Shown here: piece by piece, positions 33,290 through 43,190 of the stretch
How the letters are laid out: the number at the start of each line of letters is the position of its first letter
How positions within the stretch are numbered: the first letter of the stretch is position 1
Assembly (NCBI GenBank): GCA_030144725.1
Contig: JASKMD010000029.1
Span: 14,418,280 to 14,482,279 of the forward strand
Reading direction: 5' to 3'
Source of the DNA: Haematococcus lacustris
Lineage: Eukaryota; Chlorophyta; Chlorophyceae; Chlamydomonadales; Haematococcaceae
DNA: 64,000 nt
Notes under the pieces: model-generated
Database searches by the model: none
What the model was told of the DNA's origin: nothing
What the model saw: the letters and a program-made list of their open reading frames with translations, nothing else
Program-made: the position numbers and the translations under genes

Positions 33290-35386
33290 ATGAGCTTCTT
33301 CAGCAAGCTGTTTAGGGGGAAGTCTGCAGGGCCAGAGCAACTTGGGCCAAACAAATTTTGTCGCACGGCTACCACCATCGTTGACTTGGATGACTCTGAC
33401 GACTCTGATGACAGCGTCAGGTATGCTTCGATGCCAGGCGACATGCATACAGCTCAGGCTAACTCAGGCGTGTTGCTGGCATGTGTGCAGGCCCCTTTCG
33501 GCACCTGTGCCAGGAGCATTCAGACGTGCCGCGTGCGATATGTCAAGACATGGTCGCTCTGACTTGCGACGCTCACAGTCTGCGCGGGTGTCAGGCGCAC
33601 ACAGTGGGCTAGTGTCACCGCCTCAGGAGAGGTGCTGACCTTATGGAAGACCAGTCATAGCAGCAGCCCAGTCTGGCAGTTAGTCACCCCTCTCCATCAC
33701 ATGCTTGCTCCTTCTGTTCCTGTACAGTCGCTCAAGACAATTGCTCAGTGGCGGTACATGACAAGATTTGCATGCTGCATTTGTGCCTCAGGTGCAGCAT
33801 TGCCTCCAGTGAGGGCGCGCCTGATGACCCACTCAACCGAGCAGTCAAAAATGTCAAGCTGTGTCACCGTGGCAAGTGAGTTGACTAGATGGCTCAAAGT
33901 AGGACACTGCCATGACTAGATGGCTCAAAGCAGGACACTGCCATGATGAGAATGTAACCAGATGCCCCCCGTGCTGCCGCAGGAAAGCCACCATCTATGA
34001 AGGGATAGACAGGTGCTCAAAGCGCCCTGTCATTGTCAAGGCATTTACCAAGCAAGGCATGACACAGGGGAAGCATGAGAAGATGATTCGGGAGTCCTCC
34101 ATGTTAAAGGTGGCTAGTGAAGTACCCGGGGTGGTGCGGCTGCTCAATGTGGTAGAAGACACTCAGTCTGAGTACCATATCCTGGAATATGTCCCAGGTA
34201 CGACCCTTGCTTCATCAGGCAGTTGACAACTGCAGCTGTGCTCCTAATCATCCCAGGGCCTTGATACCTAGTGTGGTGAGTGCTATGCCATGCTGCACAG
34301 GCTACACGTTGATTGAGGTGATGGCCAACAATGGTGGTCTCCTGTCGGAGTCAAGATGCGTGCTGGAAGTGGTGCTGCCCCTGCTACGGGTGTTGGCTGG
34401 CTTGCATAGCCTGGGCATTGTACACCGAGACATCAAGCCAGAGCACATCATGTGCAGCCACGGCAACATCAAGCTGGTGGACTTTTGTGAAGCAGCGCAG
34501 AAGAGCTCACAGTGCCTGAACCACAGGGCAGGGCAGCTGGAGTATGAAGCGCCTGAGGTGAGTAGCCAGCAAACTTGGGCAGGAAGGGGTAAAGGTGTCA
34601 GCCTGCCCCTGTGAGCGCTGCCCATCACTTGGCTTCCTTGTCAAAGCCTGGTAGCCTAATGCTCGTAGCACCTTGCTCACTGTTGGATGCAGGTGCTGAG
34701 CAAACCCAAGGCAGAAGACATCTTTCACGAGGTGGGGCGGAGAGGCAGTTACATGATACCATAGGCCATCTAGGGAAAAGTGTTCGATGGGGTTGTACCA
34801 GGAAGTCCTGCTTGCGGCTAGCAAGCATGTACCCATGATAAGCTTGGTTGCCGGCAATCTGTGTGGGGCTGTGCGTGAGCCTTGCTTGAAGTCCGCCATT
34901 GGTGTCCCTGCCCAGGTGCTTTTTAATGGCATGTCAGAGGAGGAGTTACCGCAGTATGATGAGAAAGCAGACATATGGAGCGCAGGGGTGGTCATCTTTG
35001 AGGCCCTCACAGGCCTGCAGCCCTTCCCAACAGAGCAACCCAAGCAGCTGGCAGAGATGCACGCTTTCAAGCTGGGCAGCGTCAGTGGCAAGGGAGCCCT
35101 CCCCAGTTTCATCGTGGACACCAAGCTGTCAGCCAGCGCCCAGGCCTTCCTGAACGCCATGCTGCAGGCAGACCCCGCTCTCCGCTGGTCGGCCGAGCAG
35201 CTGCTGCAGCACCCCTGGGTTGTCAAGTATGCCAGCAGCCAGCATTCCCAGTGGCTGCTCTCCCGCGGGGCTCAGCCACCCCCTTTCCCTGCCAAGCAGC
35301 CAGTCATCCCTGCAGCTGGTCAGGCCCTGCAGGTTCTGGCAAACCCACTGGTCATCTCTGCGCCTGTGCATGTGCCAGTACGCTGA
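33290..35386 (+). CDS. Ser/Thr protein kinase with DFC in place of DFG
   Basis: Five exons join in phase: 33290-33420, 33792-33875, 33983-34197, 34301-34557, 34916-35386; 385 residues. N-terminus is short and basic (SFFSKLFRGK) followed by an acidic DLDDSDDSDDS stretch. Kinase motifs: ATIYEGI (no classical glycine loop), VIVKAF lysine, HILEYVPG hinge, HRDIKPEH catalytic loop (His instead of the usual Asn after PE), VDFCEAA (DFG changed to DFC), YEAPEVL, and DIWSAGVVIFEALTG. Subdomain XI ends in RWSAEQLLQHPWV. It belongs to the broad CAMK-like/plant-type Ser/Thr kinases; I cannot place it more exactly. Loss of the catalytic-loop Asn and the DFG Gly suggests weak or absent activity. The tail is Pro/Val-rich. 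Confidence 0.8.
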
Positions 35387-36304
35387 CCCAGTCAGTATAG
35401 TCCATGCTGCAGATGCAGTAGCAAGCTACCCGGCGCTGGCCTCGCTCGCTGGTTATGCTTGGGATGCTTTCAGGCACATGCTTGCTTTCTTAGGCTGCTG
35501 TGATACCTGCTTGTGTGCTCCCTCCATTATAGTGGAAGGCATTTGTCCATGGTCAGTCACCATGTCAGCAAAGTGACCGGTATGGTAGGGTGGAGGACGG
35601 CCGTGACCCCATCTGTATATTCAACCTACGTTCCCAGCGCATTGGCCACAGCTGCCATGCATCGCATGCACTCCTTGGCATCACATGCTGGACCCAGGTT
35701 AGTGGTTGGTTGTTTTCCTTGTGTACGCAGCACTATGGCGGGCAGTGGTTGAAGGCTTGTGTTTCAGGCTTTTGTGAGGGAGATGTGTGTGGAAAGGAGA
35801 GATGTGATACGGAGCGGAATGCATGGCACAGACATGGTCGACAGAGAATGCCCAGAGCTTACAGCTCGTCAAAGTTTTGGATCGTGCTCAAACTGGGAGG
35901 GCAGGGCAAGGCCATGTGCGTGCTGTATGGGCTGTGCCATTGCTTGGTCGTGTGCGTGGTCGTAGCCTCAGACAAGCATCACTCCATAAATAACTCCATT
36001 GGCTGAGAGCAGCGTGTGTGCTAGCAGCTGTGAGCAGCTGCAAACATCATATGTAACCCTAGACATAAAAAGTGTCCGCGTGCCAACCTTAGTCATATGA
36101 AACATGCCTGTCCTGCTTTCTTCTTGCCTTCTTCTCTCCTGCTTGTTCTTGATACGAAAGAAGAGCCGGTCTGAGCCCAAGCAGGAAGAGCGAGGGCAGC
36201 CCGGCAGCATCAACAAGCGCCAAACAGCTGATATGGGCAAGGGCCCGGCTCGTCCCTCACTAGGTAGGTAGATAGGTGGCTTACACCGCTTAAGCCTTCA
36301 GCCG
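35387..36304. other. Gene-free spacer and probable LINE 3' region
   Basis: No supported coding region. The kinase 3' UTR lies at the left. The 3' UTR of the minus-strand LINE whose coding part stops at 36305 probably occupies the right part; its tail boundary is not visible to me. Confidence 0.4.
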
Positions 36305-37859
36305 TTAGGCTGCTGGGCCGCCTTCCCCCTCTAGGGGTTCGGGACTTTCTGTAACGCACTTTATAGCAAGGTGCACAAACAAAGGCGCACATGGGCTCAA
36401 CATGAAGTCATGCAAGTTCTCATTATTGTTCTGAAAAGTCATGGCAAACTCCGCCTGCTGCCTGATGGAACTCGTGGCAGTGCACTCAAAGATGAAATGC
36501 ATGGCGTCATCCACTACCCCCTCTGTGCATCTAGTGCATGTGCGATCAATGAAAGTAACCCCCTCAACCCGAGCCTTCTCCACCCCCAAAGCGTTGTTGC
36601 CTAACCTGAAGCTAGTCAAGATCGTGCGAACTTATGTAGAGAGCTGTCTGTTTAGCAGGTGTGGTGCCATGTGATTGATGCCAATGCCGTCCCCATGCTT
36701 GAACCATGCAGCATACGAGCATCTCTCCCAATGCACCGTCTCAGGCAGTCTAGGGTCTCCCTCAAACCCAACCCAACGCCCCCCCCACGTCTTGAGCCAC
36801 TTGACTTCCATAGCCTTGGTGCCTAGGATTATGTCCGGGCTCAAGGTGAACTCACCCCCCATCAGCTCTCTGGCGGCAAGCTGGAACTGAGCACTCCAGC
36901 TGGCCTGACACCTCCTGCCTAACTCCACATCTGCCTTGATGACTCTCATTAGCAGGTCGCTGTGGGATAGTTTAGCAGTGTTCCAGAACTGGCATGCAGC
37001 CCTAAGCCAGTAAAGCTGGAGGGGCAGCTGCCCCTACTCATGCAACACCATCAGGCCTGACACTGAGCTACGTACCCTGGCAGCAACCCTGAGAAAGCTG
37101 AGCATGCGTGTTTGCACAGGGTTGGAGAGTTGCACACCATGCCCAAGGAATGCAGTGCCCCATACCTGGCTGCCATACAGCCCCAGTGGGAGCACGAACG
37201 CTCTAATAAGGTGACACATGGCATATGGATCATGCAGGACCCCATACTCTCTGGTACGCTTGCACGCCTGGCGCATGGCGAGGAACATGCCAGCCCTCAT
37301 ATGAGTGGCAGCAAAAGCAGGGGTGGCGCTGGGATTGAAGTGCATGCTTTAGTACTTGAACTCTCTCCCCACAGGCAGGATCTCATGCTTGTAACCAATG
37401 CTAGGTGCTGCAATTTGTGAGTTGCCATTGAAGACCATCACCTTTGACTTGCCCACATTGACTGTAGGGTGTTTCCTGTCCGCAAAACCTTGTAGCTGGC
37501 AGACCAGCCGCTGCAGCCCGTGGGGCGAGGTGCTCACTAGGGTCAGGTCATCAGCATACATGAAGTGGGTGACAGGTGTGCCTTGCACCCTCACAGCATC
37601 AACAGGACCCAGAAACTCCTTACTGATGTCGTGGACATAGAGAGCAAAGAGGAGTGGGCTGCTGGGGCAGCATTGCTTGACACCTTGGTCCGGAGTCACT
37701 GGGGGGGTGCGGTGGGGGCCATCTATCAGCACATAGCCAGCCTTGGCGTAGTCCAACAGCTCTAGTCCCGGAAGAGGCTGTCGCAAGTCATTGTGTTTGT
37801 GTATTCATATATTATTCCTATATGTGTCCATATATTATTCCTATATGTATCATTCCTAT

Positions 37860-38086
37860 ACAGGCCAACAAAACTCATTCAACAAGGAACAACATGTTGG
37901 ACTGTGGGTAATCTCACTTAGCTACTACAAACAAGTTGTAGCAACCTCGATCGCACCCTTGATGAAAACAAACCCCAAGTCGATGGCACGTTCCTGGGGG
38001 CTAATCCCCCCTGACCACTGGGCAACTCATCAAAACTACCAGCTTGAATGCTTGTGAGGCTAACAGCCTGAGCAAACTACTAGGGC
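37860..38086 (-). ncRNA. Conserved 3' region of Fanzor A copy 2: candidate guide (omega) RNA / right end
   Basis: Starts immediately after the stop codon of the intact fanzor. It shares blocks with 32086-32290 in the same order (AGGCTGTTAGCCTCACA, GCCCAGTGGTCA, GGGGGATTAGCCCCC, TCATCAAGGGTGCGA, TACAACTTGTTTGTAGTAGC, CCCACAGTCCAACATGTTG, TTCCTTGTTGAAT). GGGGGATTAGCCCCC and CTACAAACAAGTTGTAG can fold into hairpins. Position directly 3' of the nuclease gene is where TnpB/Fanzor guide RNAs are encoded. Assignment is inferred. Confidence 0.6.
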
Positions 38087-40989
38087 CTACGCATTGTTGC
38101 GGGCCCGACCATCAATGCCCCGCCGGTACTCTGCAGCCCGGTGCAGCCTCTGCCTGACCTTTGGCAACCGGTCATTGACCAGCTTGTAGCGCTGCTGGTA
38201 CTCCTTGCCAACGGGGGGCAGGGCCCTCAGGTCAGTCCAGCTGCACAGCTCCAAGGGGCGCTGCATGCTCTCCCCAATGCGCTGGAAGTTCAGGCAGGGG
38301 TTGGTGTCCCGGTCCAGCCACCTGCCCCATGAAGGGGCCTGGGGTGGTGGCACTGGGCCAGGTGGAGGCTGGGCAGGGGGCTGGTCCTGGGCAGGGGGAG
38401 GTGGAGGTGGTGGCTCCTGGGCTGGGGCAGGGGGGTCCTGAGCAAGGGGGGCTGGGGGAGGGGGAGGGGGAGGGGGGTTGGGCGGCACCTCATGGCACCA
38501 CTTCAGGCCCCGCACACACTTAGCGTGACGCACGCTCCAGGCTGGGCGCAATAGCCGGTGGTTGACCTGGCCTGCTGGGGGTACCCAGTCTGCGGGCCTA
38601 GGGCGGTCATCCGGCAGGTGCAGCTCACATGGCTGGCGGGCATGCACAGACGAGCTTACACGGCTGGTGCGGAACTCATCCACGATCACCAGCCTGTCAG
38701 GCCTGGGCTCCGTGCTGGGCCTGCTGGGCTGCTCCACCACCTTGCGAAACCCCGCCCGCACCGCCCCCGCCTTCCACCCACCCTGGCTGAAGTTGCCCGC
38801 TCCCAGGAACACCGCGACCCCCCTCTCTTGGTGGTAGTGCTGGCGTGACACCCACTTCATCCCATTCACCACCTGCAGGTATAGGGTCAGGTCAGGTCAG
38901 GTCAGGTCAGGTATAAGGTCAGGTCAGGTCAGGTCAGGTCAGGTCAGGTATAAGGTCAGGTCAGGTCAGGTCAGGTATAAGGTCAGGTCAGGTATAAGGT
39001 CAGGTATAAGGTCAGGTCAGGTATAAGGTCAGGCCAGGTCAGACCTTCTTGCAAAAGGCATCAATGACGCCCTCCTGGGCATGGTGCAGCGCCAACCGCT
39101 GCCGGCGCCAGCGTGGCTTGAGGTACTCCTCCCATAGCGGGTCCCAGGTGGCCTTGAGGGCCAGGATGTGGGCATGGAGGGCGTCCAGGGTGGTGCCAGC
39201 TGGGGTGGCAGCTGCCAGCTGCTGCAGCTGTGGCTGGATGGCAGCTGACCAACGGGCTGTGTCCTGTTTGGCTTTGGTAAGCCCGCTGTCATGCTTAAGC
39301 TGCCCCTTGGTCAGCTCCCACTCCCACTGCCTGACCACCTGACCTGTGGCTAGGTCCCGCTGTGCATGCGCAGCCTTTATGGCCTGGGTGACACCGGGGT
39401 CCACCCCCACGGCTATGTGGGTGTCTGGGCTGTAGTCGCTCGTGGCTGTGAGCTCACGCCCTATGAAGGGCAGCTCCACTGGCTCATGGACTGCCTGGCT
39501 GCGCACAAAGTGAACACTAATGCTAACCCCATCCGTCTCCACCCTACGGGCGAAGTCCCACCCACTGTTCTGCAGCTGGCTGTACTGGATGAACCGCTGC
39601 CAGTGGGGCAGGCTGTCAGCCTCAAACCTGGCCCGTGTCAGGGTGTCCTGACCCAGGTCAGCCAGCAGGCCACGCAACACCCTGTCATCGATGACAAAGT
39701 GCCTGGCTCGCACCCCCACCATAGGGAGCATGGTGAAGGGGAGCGGGCAGGTGCGGCGGCGGCGGCTGTTGCCATGGGGTCGGGCATGGGGGGCTATCTG
39801 CCAGGACTCTAGGCAGCGGTTCAGAAACAGGACGTACCGCACCCTGTTCTCTATGGGCAGCCAGCCTGCACCCCCCTTCCCTATCGACTCAACTCCCGCC
39901 TCCCACTCTGCCGGCAGCCCCAACAGCCGCCTGTGCCAGACTACCTCTTCCCGCCACCCCTCCTCCCGTAGCACACTGTTTGGTGGCAAACGCCACTTGT
40001 GCTCCCGGTCTGGCTGGCTGTAGTCAAGCCTACCTAGCACCAGTTTGAGGAAGTGCTTCTTTGCCTCCTTGCTGAACCCCCCCCCCACCACCCCGACTGC
40101 CTTGGCCCACGTGTTGATGAAGCGCTGCGGGTGACGGTAGAACTCTGTGATGCTTGTGATGATTTTGGTGGCGTTGGCATTGAGGGAGTTGCCGTCACCT
40201 TGCAGGTGCACCTGGTCCAGCTCCTGAAGCATGGCAACTGGCCAGGCACTGCTGGGCTGCTCAAACACGGCCACCTCACCGGGCAGCAGCTTGATGCCAC
40301 GGTGGTGGGGGCCACGCATCAGGTGCTCCTGCACACTTGCATTGGTGAGCAGGTCCATGGCAGCCTTGATCTGTGGCAGCAGGCTGGGGTCTTCGATGTC
40401 CAGCTGAACGGGGGGGGGCAGCTGGGCTGGGGGGGCTGCACTGCGGGGTGAGTGGCGTATGGGGAGGCGGGGGTGAGAGTAGGGAGGGCAGGCTGGGTCA
40501 GGTGGGGGAGGGGGGCATGGGGCTGGACCTGCTGCTGGGAAGCCTGGTGTGGGCTGACCTAGGAAGCACTGGAGTAGCATGGTCAGCGACATGACCGCTG
40601 CCAGGCAACATTGCATGCTGCCCATGGTCATGCGCTGGTTGGCATGTGCCACCACTGCGTCGACTTCCTCTGGGCTCAGGTCAGGCTGCGCTGCCTCCAC
40701 AAGGCCGCGAAAGGCTGCCTTGATAACCTGGCGCCGCTCTGCAATTACTACCTTGACAGCCTGCCCCTGCCCCTGGACTTGCTGCCCGCTGCCACTGGCA
40801 CCTGCATTACATGGGACGGCACAGCACACGCGCAGAACTTGATGGGCGAGGGAAGCGGAATGTCGCGTGGACCACACTGCGTCGCGTCGTGAGGGGGGCC
40901 TAGGCTAAGCTCAGTGCTAAGCTCAGTGGCTTACCGGCTGCACTCTGTGCGGGAGAGAAGGGGCGCTTGCGTTTCCTTTTCGGGGGCAT
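38087..40989 (-). CDS. Fanzor (eukaryotic TnpB-like RNA-guided nuclease), lineage A, intact
   Basis: Three exons join in phase: 40989-40935, 40801-39045, 38872-38087; 865 residues. Expected to be a guide-RNA-directed DNA endonuclease acting in the nucleus. The first residues PPKRKRKRP form a clear nuclear-localisation signal on their own exon. A Gln/Ala and Pro-rich region (to about 170) precedes an unassigned helical region that should hold the wedge/REC parts. RuvC-I is VGVDPG (Asp about 486), RuvC-II is VIVDEFRTS (Glu about 670), RuvC-III is RWLDRDTN (Asp about 793), so the D-E-D triad is complete. The zinc-ribbon region is reduced: Cys at about 723 and 730 (CVRGLKWC) but no clear second pair; instead a Pro-rich linker of about 55 residues precedes RuvC-III. 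The stop is followed directly by the conserved 3' region. No frameshift or stop is seen, so it may be functional. Confidence 0.9.
38873..39044. repeat. Pentanucleotide-rich intron of Fanzor A copy 2
   Basis: The second fanzor intron consists almost wholly of AGGTC units interspersed with AGGTATA on the plus strand (TGACC/TATACC on the coding strand). The same intron position in copy 1 is a CCCGA (GACCC) array. Confidence 0.9.
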
Positions 40990-42205
40990 ATCAGGGATTT
41001 AGCAACACCATCCAAGCGTGCTAGGGGGGCATCAGGTCGCCATCTAACCGGAGTGCCGGCAACCGGAGTGGGGCGAAAATGAGATCCATTACACGATCCA
41101 TTACACAATCCATTACACAACCCTATTAACGCATTGATACACAGCCCAGCAAAAACATTATCCCTATCATTCCTATACAGACCCTCCAGGCAGGCAGGCA
41201 AGCAAGGGCTGTGGCAGTTTGACCCCAACCCGCAAGTGCTCCCACAATTGTTGTCGAGGTATGTGGTCATAGGCCTGTTTGAAGTCAATGAAGGCAGTTA
41301 AAAGCGTGCGGTGCTTTGCATCTACGCTGGCCTTTTGAGCGTGGACAAGATGGCGCAGAATGAACATGGGTTGCATGGTGCTGCGTCCCGGGATGAACCC
41401 AAACTGCTCAGCTGGCAGCAATTTGTGTGCCATGCACCAGGCAGTCAGCACGTGCCGCAACACGTTAGCATACAGGCGGTACAACACACTACTCACAGCA
41501 AGCATTCTGTACTTGTTGGGGTCTGTGGGGTCTGTGTCCTTGAAGAGGGGGCTGATTCTAGCTACCTTCCAAGCCGCTGGCATCATGCTTTGAAACCATG
41601 CGGCAAGTAGAGGGAGCAACAAATATGTGGCAACACCCTCCTCAACTGTGCGGGCGTGCTTGATAAAGGGGATTGGGAGCCCATCCAGGCCAGGTGCTGT
41701 GTCAGTGTTGAGCTCACGCAGTTGTGCTTGTACAATGGATGTGATGTTGTCAAGCTGGGGCAGCTCATAGGCAGGTGGATGTGTTGTGACAGGGGCAGGG
41801 GCAGGGACGTGGCAGGCCAAGCAGAGTCCTTCAGGTGAGAGACCTCTGGTGCATTTGCAGAGTAGGAGTGGAGTCATTACATAGCTGTACAATGCCATCT
41901 CACACACTAACACGGTGTGGACTAGACTATGGCGTGACTGGACACCTGGTTTGGCAAGGAAAGATCTTACAAATGTGCACTGATCTATGTCTAAGGAGCG
42001 TCCCGGGCTGTATCATCTTATATGATATAGACTATGTATCATGATAATATCATTATATTTCATTATAAGCCCTGTTTCTGCAGCGCAAGACGCCTGTGGG
42101 GACCCTATGTCCCTCGCGCACTGGTCGTAACCGTGCGCGCTGAGGTTCGGGTGGCAGTTAGGCGGCAGTTGGCGGGCAGTACTGGGTTCTGGCGGGCAGT
42201 GTATC

Positions 42206-42858
42206 GTGCACCGTATCGTGGACTTGGTGTCCCACGCCAAGCAATGGGCAGTGAAGGTGGTGGAGGAAGGTTGTCCAAGACTGGCTATGGGAGTGGTGGC
42301 TGCATTCCAGAGACGTGCTGAGAAACACTACTCCCCGGTTTACTCTGCAGCCTTTGTGTTGGACCCAGCCAACTACAAGAGCCTTGCACCTGGCACCCAC
42401 CCAAGGCCACCCCTCCACGTCTTGACGGCCTCACAGCTGCAGGACGTTACAGCCACGGTGGCGCGCCTAAGCGATTGTGACGAGGAGGATGTGGACTGGG
42501 AGCTGAAGAAGCTGAAGCTGGCTCATTGGCCTGATGCTATGGCGTCAGATGTGAAGAGCATCGTCGCTCAAACCCGCACAGACGAGGATGGCCGCACAGT
42601 GGCGGCATGCGCCGCAACCTGTGGAGCTTTGAGGCGAGAACGTTTGTCCCCTGCTGTTCCGAGGCTGCTGGACGCCTCCTATCCATGCATGTCACCACGG
42701 CCGCAGCAGAGCGAAACTGGTCGTCATGGGGCAACACCTACGATGCTGGACGGGCTCAGCTTGGCATTGAGTCGGCGGAGAAGATGGTTTACATCAAGGC
42801 CAACATCCCCACGTCAAAGGCTCCAGGGCCATCCCTGCTGCTGGCAGAAGGCTTGTAG
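42206..42858 (+). pseudogene. hAT transposase C-terminal remnant
   Basis: First frame has the helical region before the dimerisation domain (KQWAVKVVEEGCPR, YSPVYSAAFVLDP, LHVLTASQLQDV). A frame change near 42610 leads into the hAT dimerisation motif TTAAAERNWSSWG followed by LGIESAEKMVYIKAN, ending at 42858. The catalytic RNase-H part and BED finger are missing, so the element depended on a transposase in trans. Confidence 0.85.
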
Positions 42859-42902
42859 TAGGGTGTGACGGCAGTAGGATGGCTGTGTGTTGCTGCCGCT
42901 AG

Positions 42903-43190
42903 CGTGGGTGTGAGCAGCAGGCTGGCCATGTGTGGCACTGGGCCTAGCAGCCGCCCAGGATTCTTAGTGTGCCATGTGTGGGTGTGAGCAGCAGGCTGGC
43001 CATGTGTGGCACTGGGCCTAGCAGCCGCCCAGGATTCTTAGTGTGCCATGTGTGGGTGTGAGCAGCAGGCTGGCCATGTGTGGCACTGGGCCTAGCAGCC
43101 GCCCAGGACTCTTAGCATGCCGTGTGTGGGTGTGAGCAGCAGGCTGGCCGTGTGTGGCACTGAGCCTAGCACTGAGCCTAGCACGTGTGT
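42903..43190. repeat. 74-bp tandem repeat, almost four copies, in the hAT element
   Basis: TGAGCAGCAGGCTGGCC recurs at 42911, 42985, 43059 and 43133, exactly 74 bp apart; the last copy is the most diverged. Subterminal repeats of this kind can be transposase-binding sites in hAT elements; that role is inference. There are no unique spacers, so it is not a CRISPR array. Confidence 0.92.

Larger units (their letters stand above)
37850..41180 (-). mobile_element. Fanzor element, lineage A, copy 2 (intact gene)
   Basis: Bounded by the two LINE halves. The direct repeat CTGTATAGGAATGATA (minus-strand sense) lies at both borders, near 41180-41165 and 37866-37851, and could be a target duplication or part of the ends. 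The left (5') side reads GATAGGGATAATG; the 3' side is AT-rich with three ATATAGGAATAATATATG-like units. The element contains a two-intron fanzor gene and the conserved 3' region. Confidence 0.75.
36305..41806 (-). mobile_element. LINE (non-LTR retrotransposon) fragment, split by a Fanzor element
   Basis: Minus-strand reverse transcriptase in two halves. 41806-41173 encodes fingers/palm start (TAPGLDGLPIPFIKHA, FGFIPGRSTMQP, TAFIDFKQAYDHIPRQQLW). 37790-36305 encodes the palm (GVKQCCPSSPLLFALY, FMYADDLTLVS, VNVGKSKVMVFN), then a C-terminal part ending in a Cys-rich TFIDRTCTRC segment. The C-terminal half needs frame changes near 37349, 37030 and 36630, so it is dead. No endonuclease domain is present: the 5' side ends at about 41806, where lineage-B Fanzor sequence begins. 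The interruption between the halves holds the intact lineage-A Fanzor. Confidence 0.85.

Noticed and set aside
34683..34764. Alternative kinase exon beginning VLSKPKAEDIF
   Set aside because: It runs into a stop quickly, and the acceptor at 34915 continues the kinase domain with VLFNGMSEEE in phase.
42903..43190. Possible CRISPR-like array of 74-bp units
   Set aside because: Units are contiguous with no unique spacers and lie within a eukaryotic hAT element.
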